Source of the DNA: an uncultured Lachnospiraceae bacterium
GTDB lineage: Bacteria; Bacillota; Clostridia; Lachnospirales; Lachnospiraceae
Assembly: GCA_905199445.1 (NCBI GenBank)
Contig: CAJKGK010000036.1
Coordinates: 1 to 23,082 of the forward strand
Direction of reading: 5' to 3'
DNA length: 23,082 nt
The position numbers and the translations under genes were made by a program. The stretch's first letter is position 1; each line of letters starts with the position of its first letter. The notes beneath the pieces are model-generated. The model did no database searches and was not told the DNA's origin. It saw only the letters and a list, made by a program, of their open reading frames with translations. Shown here one piece after another: positions 14,904-21,574 of this stretch.

Positions 14904-14932
14904 TTGCCTATTGGCAGATAATATGTTATAAT
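14904..14932 (+). promoter_or_regulatory. secG promoter
   Basis: TTGCCT (14904-14909), 17 bases, TATAAT (14927-14932), with TG one base before the -10 (extended -10). The start should be near 14939. It begins only 4 bases after the gpmI stop. Confidence 0.75.
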
Positions 14933-14997
14933 TAACTGACTTTCATTTATAGCGGCGCCGCAGTGAAGCGGCAGGTCAGTTTTAGGAGGTGTGCGTA

Positions 14998-15243
14998 ATG
15001 GAAATTTTAAGAACAATTGTAACTGTACTTTTTGTTCTTATTGCGATAGCCCTGACTGTGATTGTTCTGATGCAGGAAGGCAAGGCAGCCGGTTTGAGCG
15101 GCACGATTAATGGTGTGGCAGACACATACTGGGGTAAGAATAAAGGACGTTCCATGGAAGGTAATCTGGAAAAGGCTACAAAAATTCTGGGTGCGTTATT
15201 TATTATTGTTGCTCTGTTGTTAAATATGAGCTGGGGACTGTAA
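14998..15243 (+). CDS. secG: Protein translocase subunit SecG
   Basis: An 81-residue inner-membrane protein with two transmembrane helices (about 4-24 and 58-77) and a short cytoplasmic loop. The loop has the family motif LMQEGKAAGLSG and GVADTYWGKNKG. SecG joins SecYE and assists SecA-driven protein export. I chose ATG 14998, with AGGAGGTG at 14984-14991; the upstream in-frame start at 14989 would overlap that site. It comes before rnr, smpB and ssrA, an order common in Firmicutes, but a strong terminator separates it from rnr. Its leader can form a GCCGC/GCGGC hairpin (14957-14972). Confidence 0.95.
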   Translation: MEILRTIVTVLFVLIAIALTVIVLMQEGKAAGLSGTINGVADTYWGKNKGRSMEGNLEKATKILGALFIIVALLLNMSWGL

Positions 15244-15256
15244 TTATAAACCAATG

Positions 15257-15296
15257 AAAACACACTTATGATAGTCTGTCATAGGTGTGTTTTTTT
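15257..15296 (+). terminator. Intrinsic terminator after secG
   Basis: AAAACACACTTATGA (15257-15271) pairs with TCATAGGTGTGTTTT (15279-15293) with one T-G pair and a 7-base loop. It runs into a T-stretch ending at 15296. The left A-run allows function in both directions. Confidence 0.9.
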
Positions 15297-15362
15297 CTAA
15301 AAAGTAATTAAAAAAGCGATGTCTGACTGAAGTGGGATATTGCTGGAATCGAGGTGAAAGAA

Positions 15363-17558
15363 ATGGATGAAATGCTTTATTCAATCCGCAGGCAAATGCT
15401 TATGGATCTTTTTTCGGATGAAAACTATAAACCATTAAAGCTTAAGGAACTGTGTATGATGCTCAATGTTCCCAGAAATGAAAAAACAGATTTAAAGATA
15501 ATGCTGGACCGGATGATTTCCGAGGAGCTTGTGACAATGACGGATCACGGACGATATAAAAAACTGGATCCTAATGAATTGACAGGTACTTTTTCAGGGA
15601 CCGCCAGGGGTTTTGGATTTGTAGCTTTATCCGGACAGGACAAGGATGTTTTTATTCCAGAGGATCAAACTTTAGGCGCTCTTCACGGGGATACAGTACG
15701 GATTCAGATAACAGAAGACGCTGTTGGCGGCCGCAGAGCCGAGGGGCAGGTGGTGAAAATTGTTGTAAGGGCCAATGATACTTTGATTGGTACTTATGAA
15801 AAAAATAAAAATTACGGATTTGTGATTCCGGATAATCCCAAAATATCCAAAGATATTTTCATTCAGCAGGGGAAGTCTAAAGGGGCAGTGACCGGCCATA
15901 AGGTTATTGTTAAAATTTTGGATTATGGATCAAAGAATAAAAATCCAGAAGGACAGATTACTGAGATTATCGGACATATTGATGATCCTGAGACGGATGT
16001 ACTTTCTGTAATTAAGGCTTATAATATTCCATTGGAATTTCCAGAGGCGGTTGATCATCAGCTGGCATCCATACCGGAAGCTGTACGACCGTCGGATTTT
16101 TGCGGCCGTCTGGATTTGAGACAACTGCAGACTGTGACCATAGACGGAGAAGATGCAAAGGATTTGGATGATGCCATTACGATTGAAAAGCAGGGAGATA
16201 TTTATCATCTTGGGGTGCATATTGCAGATGTGAGTCATTATGTTACAGAAAATTCACCGCTGGACCGGGAGGCGCTTAAGCGTGGGACCAGTGTTTATCT
16301 GGTGGATCGTGTGATTCCTATGCTTCCCCATCAGCTTTCCAATGGTATTTGTTCTTTGAATCAGGGGGTGGACCGGCTGGCTTTAAGCTGCTTGATGGAT
16401 ATTGATTCTAAGGGAAATGTTTTGGGACACCAGATTGCAGAAACGGTAATTTGTGTTGACCGACGTATGACCTATACTGCTGTGAATCAGATTGTCACAG
16501 ATCGGGATCCTCAGATGATGATGGAATACGCAGACTTTGTGCCTATGTTTGATATTATGAAAGAAGCTGCAGATGTTTTAAGAGCTAAACGTCGGCAAAG
16601 AGGGGGGATTGATTTTGATTTCCCTGAATCTAAGATTGTTCTGGATAAAAAGGGCCGTCCGGTGGATATCTACCCTTATGAGCGCAATGCAGCCACAAAA
16701 ATTATCGAGGATTTTATGCTTGTTGCCAATGAAACCATTGCAGAGGACTTTTTCTGGCAGGAGCTTCCTTTTTTGTATCGTACGCATGAAACTCCGGATC
16801 CGGAACGGATTGAGAAGCTGACAGAAATTTTGAAAAATTTTGGCTATTATATGAAGGTGGGCCGTGAACAGGTGCATCCAAAGGAATTCCAGAAACTTTT
16901 AGGTAAAATCGAAGATACACCGGAGGAGGCCATGATCAGCAGACTGGCGCTCAGATCCATGAAACAGGCCAGATATACGACGGAAAATACCGGACATTTT
17001 GGATTGGCCGTAAAGTACTACTGTCATTTTACATCACCGATCCGGCGTTATCCGGATTTGCAGATTCACAGAATTATTAAGGAAAATCTGGCCGGGAAAC
17101 TGGGGGAACGGCGTCAGAATCATTACTTTAATCTTTTGCCGGATGTGGCAATTTCCACCAGCAGTACGGAACGCCGGGCCGATGAGGCGGAGCGAGAGGT
17201 AGAACGTCTTAAAAAAGTGGAATATATGTCTGAGCGTATTGGAAAGATTTACGATGATGGCGTGATTTCAGGAATGACAAACTATGGTATTTATGTGGAA
17301 CTTCCCAATACGTGTGAAGGGATGATTCGTCTTCAGAGCTTTGATGATGATTATTATATTTATGATGAACAGAAATTTATGCTGATCGGTGAATATACAG
17401 GAAAGACCTGGCATCTGGGACAAAAAATTTCAGTTTGTGTTTATAATACGGATAAAATTTCCAGAACAATAGATTTTGTGCCGGTTAATGACGATGATCC
17501 GGAATCGATTTACTACCGGAATCATATTTCGGGATTGTTTAGGGCAAGACCTTTATAA
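15363..17558 (+). CDS. rnr: Ribonuclease R (RNB family 3'-5' exoribonuclease)
   Basis: A 731-residue processive exoribonuclease that degrades structured RNA and non-stop mRNA. Order: an N-terminal winged helix (about 1-70), cold-shock domains (about 75-225), the RNB catalytic domain from about 240 with magnesium-site aspartates in DGEDAKDLDDA (262-272), and a C-terminal S1 domain (about 625-715; GVISGMTNYGIYVELPNTCEG). The lysine-rich tail of some RNase R proteins is missing; it ends soon after S1. I prefer ATG 15363 with GAGGTG 6 bases upstream over GTG 15354, which overlaps that site. It is 22 bases before smpB and near ssrA, matching its known partnership with tmRNA-SmpB. Confidence 0.97.
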   Translation: MDEMLYSIRRQMLMDLFSDENYKPLKLKELCMMLNVPRNEKTDLKIMLDRMISEELVTMTDHGRYKKLDPNELTGTFSGTARGFGFVALSGQDKDVFIPEDQTLGALHGDTVRIQITEDAVGGRRAEGQVVKIVVRANDTLIGTYEKNKNYGFVIPDNPKISKDIFIQQGKSKGAVTGHKVIVKILDYGSKNKNPEGQITEIIGHIDDPETDVLSVIKAYNIPLEFPEAVDHQLASIPEAVRPSDFCGRLDLRQLQTVTIDGEDAKDLDDAITIEKQGDIYHLGVHIADVSHYVTENSPLDREALKRGTSVYLVDRVIPMLPHQLSNGICSLNQGVDRLALSCLMDIDSKGNVLGHQIAETVICVDRRMTYTAVNQIVTDRDPQMMMEYADFVPMFDIMKEAADVLRAKRRQRGGIDFDFPESKIVLDKKGRPVDIYPYERNAATKIIEDFMLVANETIAEDFFWQELPFLYRTHETPDPERIEKLTEILKNFGYYMKVGREQVHPKEFQKLLGKIEDTPEEAMISRLALRSMKQARYTTENTGHFGLAVKYYCHFTSPIRRYPDLQIHRIIKENLAGKLGERRQNHYFNLLPDVAISTSSTERRADEAEREVERLKKVEYMSERIGKIYDDGVISGMTNYGIYVELPNTCEGMIRLQSFDDDYYIYDEQKFMLIGEYTGKTWHLGQKISVCVYNTDKISRTIDFVPVNDDDPESIYYRNHISGLFRARPL

Positions 17559-17580
17559 ATAAAAACTAGGAGATGATCGT

Positions 17581-18054
17581 ATGGCAAAAAAAAATAGTGG
17601 AATTAAATTGATTGCCAATAATAAAAAGGCCTATTATGATTATTTTATTGAAGATACTTATGAAGCTGGGATTGTGCTTCACGGTACAGAGGTTAAGTCT
17701 TTGCGTATGGGCCGATGCAGTGTAAAAGAGTCATTTATCCGGCCGGAAAACGGAGAGTTGTTTATTTATCAGATGCACATCAGCCCCTATGAAAAGGGAA
17801 ATATATTTAATAAGGATCCGCTGCGTACAAGAAAACTTTTGCTTCACAGAAATGAGATTCATAAAATAATGGGCCAGGTAGCTCAAAAGGGCTATACCCT
17901 TGTTCCTTTAAAGGTCTATTTTAAGGACAGTCTAGTTAAGGTGGAGGTGGGTCTGGCCCGAGGCAAAAAATTGTATGATAAACGGGATGATATTGCTAAA
18001 AAAGATCAGCGCAGGGAAGCCGAAAAAGACTTTAAAGTGAGAAATCTTTATTAA
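17581..18054 (+). CDS. smpB: SsrA-binding protein SmpB
   Basis: A 157-residue protein that binds tmRNA, delivers it to stalled ribosomes and mimics the anticodon arm. The oligonucleotide-binding barrel carries YEAGIVLHGTEVKSLR (27-42) and the basic region LLLHRNEI. The C-terminal tail KRDDIAKKDQRREAEKD is the part that enters the empty mRNA channel as a helix. Length is normal. AGGAGATG precedes ATG 17581. It is probably co-transcribed with rnr, and its RNA partner gene begins 93 bases after its stop. Confidence 0.98.
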   Translation: MAKKNSGIKLIANNKKAYYDYFIEDTYEAGIVLHGTEVKSLRMGRCSVKESFIRPENGELFIYQMHISPYEKGNIFNKDPLRTRKLLLHRNEIHKIMGQVAQKGYTLVPLKVYFKDSLVKVEVGLARGKKLYDKRDDIAKKDQRREAEKDFKVRNLY

Positions 18055-18087
18055 AAATGTTTATTAAAAAGTCTGCAAAAAAATACC

Positions 18088-18116
18088 TTGACGCCGGTTG
18101 AAGGATGGTCTATAAT
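18088..18116 (+). promoter_or_regulatory. ssrA promoter
   Basis: TTGACG (18088-18093), 17 bases, TATAAT (18111-18116). The start should be near 18123, giving a precursor leader of about 25 bases. Confidence 0.85.
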
Positions 18117-18147
18117 GTGATATAGCCTGTCAAAAGGTTAACCTTTC

Positions 18148-18499
18148 GGGGTTGTACTGGTTTCGACGGGGATGCGGAAATTGGAGAAGCCATCCGCAGA
18201 TTCTGGGACTGCGTTAAAACCTGGAACTTAAATATAAATGCAAAAAATGACAATTACGCATTAGCTGCTGCTTAATTGCAGCTTGTCAGCCGGTAATTGC
18301 TCACAGTTACCGGATCTGGCATCGATGATGTGAGGCCCTTCACTGTTTAAGCTTTGCGGCAGTGGAAGATTTATGAAGCTACCAAGGGTGCAAGCCTGTC
18401 ACCGGGCGTGCATCTAAGGGAATGTTAAAACAGTGACTGTGATGGGAGATGCTTTGATGGATGTGTCTTCGGACCGGGGTTCGACTCCCCGCAGCTCCA
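18148..18499 (+). ncRNA. ssrA: tmRNA (transfer-messenger RNA)
   Basis: A one-piece tmRNA of about 352 nt. The 5' end GGGGTTGT (18148-18155) pairs with the 3' GCAGCTCC (18491-18498) as the acceptor stem. GGTTTCGACGGGG near the 5' end and the T-arm GGGGTTCGACTCCCC near the 3' end are diagnostic. The tag frame begins at GCA 18240 and ends at TAA 18273-18275, reading AKNDNYALAAA, with the usual ALAA-type degradation end plus one alanine. CCA is not encoded: after A18499 the DNA reads TTA. A perfect palindrome, AAAGGTTAACCTTT (18133-18146), ends one base before the mature 5' end. It works with SmpB and RNase R from the genes just upstream. Confidence 0.97.
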
Positions 18500-18518
18500 T
18501 TAAATGAATTGAGTCGAG

Positions 18519-18565
18519 AAAGTGAGATATTTCTTGTGCGATTGAGAATATCTCACTTTTTATTT
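18519..18565. terminator. Intrinsic terminator after ssrA
   Basis: AAAGTGAGATATT (18519-18531) and AATATCTCACTTT (18547-18559) form a perfect 13-bp stem followed by a T-rich stretch (TTATTT). Confidence 0.88.
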
Positions 18566-18676
18566 GAAAAGATTTTATGGATGAATGATGGAGATGGACT
18601 GCTGTTTTGGAAGATTTGTTTCTTCGCGAAAATTGTATCTATTTTTTGTTTTTTTGAAATTTTTTTAAAAAAGTAC

Positions 18677-18705
18677 TTGCTTTTTTGAATAATCTGGTAT
18701 ATACT
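18677..18705 (+). promoter_or_regulatory. Promoter of tRNA-Glu
   Basis: TTGCTT (18677-18682), 17 bases, TATACT (18700-18705), about 22 bases before the tRNA. The stretch 18566-18676 before it is A/T-rich and I see no gene in it. Confidence 0.65.
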
Positions 18706-18726
18706 ATAGAAGTCGTAAGGACATGA

Positions 18727-18798
18727 GGCTCGTTGGTCAAGCGGTTAAGACGCCGCCCTCTCACGGCGGAAACAGGGGTTCGATTCCCCTACGAGCTG
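18727..18798 (+). tRNA. tRNA-Glu (anticodon CTC)
   Basis: A 72-nt cloverleaf. The acceptor GGCTCGT (18727-18733) pairs with ACGAGCT (18791-18797), with one G-U at the end. The anticodon stem CCGCC/GGCGG encloses loop CTCTCAC with anticodon CTC, reading GAG. The T-arm is AGGGG-TTCGATT-CCCCT. CCA is not encoded (GCG follows). Confidence 0.93.
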
Positions 18799-18810
18799 CG
18801 TCTAAAATAT

Positions 18811-18856
18811 CACAAATAACCGGTTATTTTCTTCGGAAAGTAACCGGTTATTTGTG
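18811..18856. terminator. Long UUCG-capped hairpin after tRNA-Glu
   Basis: CACAAATAACCGGTTA (18811-18826) pairs perfectly with 18841-18856. The stem continues through a T-G pair and TTTC/GAAA to a C(TTCG)G tetraloop, giving about 21 bp. Only a short T-run follows on either strand. It probably ends the tRNA transcript and may act as a processing or insulating structure. The arms contain the self-complementary word AACCGGTT. Confidence 0.7.
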
Positions 18857-18865
18857 TTTGATCCG

Positions 18866-18947
18866 TTGATAACCGGAGTAATTGATAACCCGAGATTTGG
18901 GACAATGATGGATTTGCAAAAGGCTGCCGGTCCGCATATTTGCAAAA
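18866..18947. repeat. Two pairs of short direct repeats upstream of the gene at 19049
   Basis: TTGATAACCGGAG (18866-18878) and TTGATAACCCGAG (18882-18894) are 13-base direct repeats at a 16-base interval with one difference. ATTTGCAAAA occurs at 18912-18921 and again at 18938-18947, 26 bases apart, and each contains the palindrome TTTGCAAA. All lie just upstream of the -35 box at 18959, a normal place for regulator sites. Confidence 0.5.
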
Positions 18948-18958
18948 TAAATTTTATA

Positions 18959-18987
18959 TTGACGAAACTTTGCGGATTATATATAGT
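18959..18987 (+). promoter_or_regulatory. Promoter of the zinc-finger gene at 19049
   Basis: TTGACG (18959-18964), 17 bases, TATAGT (18982-18987). Predicted start near 18994, which places ATG 19049 about 55 bases downstream. Confidence 0.75.
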
Positions 18988-19048
18988 AATAATAAATGAA
19001 AAATTTGTGACTACAACAGATTACTGTATATGCACAGGAGGAACAAAA

Positions 19049-19891
19049 ATGTCGAAACAGGAAAATCGATATGTCCATATGTATGTGGGGGTCTATGAGG
19101 CGGAGCTGTATTTTGGAACAGATGCGCATGCCATTGGGCTGGGAGAGAGCCTTTTGAATTTTATATATGCAGATTTGACAGAACTTGTAAGGTTGGTGCA
19201 GACACCAGGCCATGAAGACGAATTTTTGGCGGCTCTTTCCCAAATTCATCCGTATTTTAAGGTGATTTCCAGAGAGGCTAAGCTTCAGATTATGGAAAAT
19301 AGCATTGTTTCTGTAGATGAAGGCGATTGCTGTGATGATGGACTCGTAAGGTTGCAGCAAAAATACCGGTCGCAGTTAGAGCAGCTGAACAAACACAGGG
19401 ATCCGGCTTCTATTGTACAGCTTTTGGGCGGGTATCGCTTATATTCTCAGAGCCGCTGCTGTCTCCGTGATGACAGGCTTTGTACAGATTATCTACTGAT
19501 GGGACTTGAGGATTGTCTGTATCTGGAACTGACAGAAATGCTTTGTCGCCGTGTGCCTGTTAAATGCTGTAAAAATTGTGGCCGTCTTTTTATTCCTCCA
19601 AAACGTAATATTGATTATTGTTCAAGAGTTTATACTGCTGATCAAAAAACATGTCAGGATGTTGGTTATAGTCAGACTTTTGCCAGATCCGTTAAAAGTG
19701 ATGATCTTTTACAGGCTTATACAAGGGCTTACAAAGCACATTATGCCCGGATGACCAAACCCAGAAAGCGGGCCGGAAATTTATCCAGGGAGGATTTTGA
19801 AGCTTGGTACCGGGAAGCCCGGGAAAAGCTGGAATTGGCCAGAAGCGGAGCTCTGGATGGAGAGAGCTTTAAGGAGTGGTTGAAAAAATAA
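19049..19891 (+). CDS. Zinc-finger protein of unknown function, DUF6076-like
   Basis: A 280-residue soluble protein that I do not recognise functionally. The region 173-202 is a likely zinc site: KCCKNCGRLF, then YCSR and KTCQDVG, giving C174-x2-C177-x13-C191-x10-C202. This resembles DUF6076-type proteins of Lachnospiraceae, an assignment from memory. The N-terminal half is helical with an extra cysteine pair (C94/C95). The C-terminal 55 residues are basic then charged and helical (MTKPRKRAGNLSREDFEAWYREAREK), possibly nucleic-acid binding. ATG 19049 has AGGAGG 8 bases upstream; the frame is open back to 18854, but that stretch contains the promoter. It sits alone between two tRNA genes. Confidence 0.8.
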   Translation: MSKQENRYVHMYVGVYEAELYFGTDAHAIGLGESLLNFIYADLTELVRLVQTPGHEDEFLAALSQIHPYFKVISREAKLQIMENSIVSVDEGDCCDDGLVRLQQKYRSQLEQLNKHRDPASIVQLLGGYRLYSQSRCCLRDDRLCTDYLLMGLEDCLYLELTEMLCRRVPVKCCKNCGRLFIPPKRNIDYCSRVYTADQKTCQDVGYSQTFARSVKSDDLLQAYTRAYKAHYARMTKPRKRAGNLSREDFEAWYREAREKLELARSGALDGESFKEWLKK

Positions 19892-19910
19892 TAAATTTTT
19901 CAGAAAATTG

Positions 19911-19939
19911 TTGACAATTCCGGAATATAATGATATTAT
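19911..19939 (+). promoter_or_regulatory. Promoter of tRNA-Leu
   Basis: TTGACA (19911-19916), 17 bases, TATTAT (19934-19939), starting 20 bases after the zinc-finger gene's stop. Predicted start near 19946, 18 bases before the tRNA. Confidence 0.85.
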
Positions 19940-19963
19940 TATTAGCGCAGTAAGCAATAAATC

Positions 19964-20046
19964 GCCGATGTGGCGGAATTGGTAGACGCACTTGACTCAA
20001 AATCAAGCGGAGACAATCCGTGCCGGTTCGAGTCCGGCCATCGGCA
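19964..20046 (+). tRNA. tRNA-Leu (anticodon CAA)
   Basis: An 83-nt class II tRNA. The acceptor GCCGATG (19964-19970) pairs with CATCGGC (20039-20045), and A20046 is the discriminator. The anticodon stem CTTGA/TCAAG encloses CTCAAAA with anticodon CAA, reading TTG. There is a long variable arm (CGGAGACAATCCG), and the T-arm contains GGTTCGAGTCC. CCA is not encoded (GTT follows). Confidence 0.95.
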
Positions 20047-20052
20047 GTTTGT

Positions 20053-20082
20053 GGAGTGATCTGAAATGATCACTCCTTTTTT
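20053..20082 (+). terminator. Intrinsic terminator after tRNA-Leu
   Basis: GGAGTGATC (20053-20061) and GATCACTCC (20068-20076) form a perfect 9-bp stem with a 6-base loop, followed by TTTTTT (20077-20082). Confidence 0.93.
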
Positions 20083-20353
20083 GCGTTTTTATTTATAATT
20101 TGGACTGAGCGCACTATGTCTGGATATACCGATAAAAGTACGGATCAGACGAACTGCCATTACTTTTTATTTATGGAATGATGTTAATTTATTATTATTG
20201 AAATAGGGAATTATCGTATACATTTTGCTGAAATTGTGTTATCATAAAAAAAGATACGGGCAATATAAACAAAAAATGTCCTGAAAAGGTTTTGAACCTT
20301 AAATACTGTATCTGTATCAGGTACGGCAAATATTATAAATGGAGGATTCACAT
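20083..20353. other. Non-coding A/T-rich stretch upstream of the flavoprotein gene
   Basis: I see no gene here. There is a short hairpin, AAGGTT (20286-20291) with AACCTT (20295-20300). A weak possible promoter is TTGAAC (20292-20297), 17 bases, TATCAG (20315-20320). GGAGG at 20341-20345 is the ribosome site of the next gene. The stretch at 20101-20160 is less A/T-rich but contains nothing I can name. Confidence 0.5.
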
Positions 20354-21310
20354 ATGAAAATTGTAGGTGTATCTTTAGGAACCAGAAACGGTTCAAATGA
20401 TGCCATGTGTAAGGAAGCACTGATTGCTGCCCAGGAGATGGGAGCTGAAGTATCCTTTATCCATCTGCTGGACTGGGATATTAAGGATTGTACAGGATGC
20501 GTTGCCTGTTCCCGCGGACTTGTTATGGGAAAAGGTAATATCTGTACAAGAAGAGACGAATTTGATGATTTTAGAAGCCAGCTGTTAGATGCAGACGGTG
20601 TACTTTGGGTTGATCCTATCTTCGAAAAAGGCGGAAGCGGCCTGCACCACACAATTATGGACCGTTTTGGACCGAGATTTGACCGCGGTATGAACATGGT
20701 TGCTAAAATGATCTCTGAAGAACACGGCGGAAAACCAGTTGACGAAAGACTGTTAAAGGATAAGGTTATTTCCTTTATCGGTATTGGCGGATCTGACTGG
20801 GCTACAGCTATTGAATATGATCATTCTATGCTGGCGCTTTCTCCTGCATGGAAGATTATTGACAATGAAAAATTTGCATGGTCCAAAAACATTATTATGG
20901 AAGATGAGAAGGTTGAAAGAGTACGTGAAATCGGACGTAATCTTGCCAAGGCTGCAGCAGATATTGCAAACGCTAAGTATATGGGCGAACCAGGCGTATG
21001 TCCTCACTGCCACAGCAAAAACTTCTATCTTGAACCGGGCACTACAAAAGCAACCTGCATGAGCTGCGGTATTGAAGGGGAACTTCAGATCGAAGACGGC
21101 GCGCTGAAATTTGTTTATACACCGGAAGCTGAAAATCTGGCTCATGATCTTCTGTCCGGTAAATTTAAACATGCAGATGACATTAAGGAAAATGAAGGCA
21201 AGGCTATGGCTAACAGAAATACAGATAAGTTTAAACAGAGCCAGGCGCGGATTGAATCCTATCATATTCCTGAAATTTTACCTCCCGCAAAAAGAGACTG
21301 CGTTAAATAA
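20354..21310 (+). CDS. Flavodoxin-fold NAD(P)H oxidoreductase with Fe-S-like cysteines and zinc ribbon
   Basis: A 318-residue protein. Residues 1 to about 210 look like the NADPH-dependent FMN reductase/flavodoxin fold: KIVGVSLGTRNGSND carries the FMN phosphate loop. A cysteine cluster follows, C46-x2-C49-x2-C52-x11-C64, at the site where iron-sulfur flavoproteins hold a 4Fe-4S cluster (they usually show C-x2-C-x2-C-x4-7-C). Residues about 215-240 form a zinc ribbon, VCPHCHSKNF and TCMSCG. The last about 70 residues are charged and helical. ATG 20354 has GGAGG 8 bases upstream; ATG 20339 would overlap that site. It is a single gene between terminators. A redox role is likely; the substrate is unknown. 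Confidence 0.88.
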   Translation: MKIVGVSLGTRNGSNDAMCKEALIAAQEMGAEVSFIHLLDWDIKDCTGCVACSRGLVMGKGNICTRRDEFDDFRSQLLDADGVLWVDPIFEKGGSGLHHTIMDRFGPRFDRGMNMVAKMISEEHGGKPVDERLLKDKVISFIGIGGSDWATAIEYDHSMLALSPAWKIIDNEKFAWSKNIIMEDEKVERVREIGRNLAKAAADIANAKYMGEPGVCPHCHSKNFYLEPGTTKATCMSCGIEGELQIEDGALKFVYTPEAENLAHDLLSGKFKHADDIKENEGKAMANRNTDKFKQSQARIESYHIPEILPPAKRDCVK

Positions 21311-21380
21311 TTGATTCGTTTTAAAGAATGACTTATTGGATCAGTAAAATTTTATATAGAAGCTTATGGTAGAGCATAGG

Positions 21381-21433
21381 GCCTCCGTGGTCGGGACGCT
21401 TCATTGGCGTTTCGGGTGCGGAGGCTGTTTTTT
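21381..21433 (+). terminator. Long G-U-rich terminator after the flavoprotein gene
   Basis: GCCTCCG (21381-21387) pairs with CGGAGGC (21419-21425). The stem continues inward through several G-U pairs and one G-G mismatch to an ACGC/GCGT top. TG and TTTTTT follow (21428-21433). The many G-U pairs mean it folds well only as plus-strand RNA. Confidence 0.85.
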
Positions 21434-21517
21434 AATAAAATATGGAAATGATCAGAAGATGGTTTGGGAATGGAAGTCTGACGAATGGCCGATGATGGAT
21501 GGAAGATCAGTAAAATA

Positions 21518-21552
21518 GGATAGTTTACATAATATATTTATGTAAACTATCC
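21518..21552 (-). terminator. Hairpin terminator downstream of the dehydrogenase gene
   Basis: GGATAGTTTACATAA (21518-21532) and its exact inverse (21538-21552) form a 15-bp stem with a 5-base loop, 22 bases past the dehydrogenase stop on the minus strand. The bases that follow on that strand (TATTTTAC) give a modest U-run. An outer ATCAG/CTGAT pair may extend it. Confidence 0.75.
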
Positions 21553-21574
21553 CCTGATAAATGACGGAGAAGCT

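Noticed and set aside
18854..19048. A longer form of the zinc-finger protein starting at 18854
   Set aside because: The stretch holds a TTGACG/TATAGT promoter and direct repeats, and ATG 19049 has a strong AGGAGG site.
18148..20046. A genomic island integrated at ssrA or the tRNA genes
   Set aside because: I saw no integrase and no duplicated tRNA or tmRNA 3' end, and the gene between the tRNAs has no other mobile companions.
21381..21433. A separate structured non-coding RNA after the flavoprotein gene
   Set aside because: The whole structure is one continuous hairpin ending in a U-run, so a terminator explains it. No promoter was seen directly before it.
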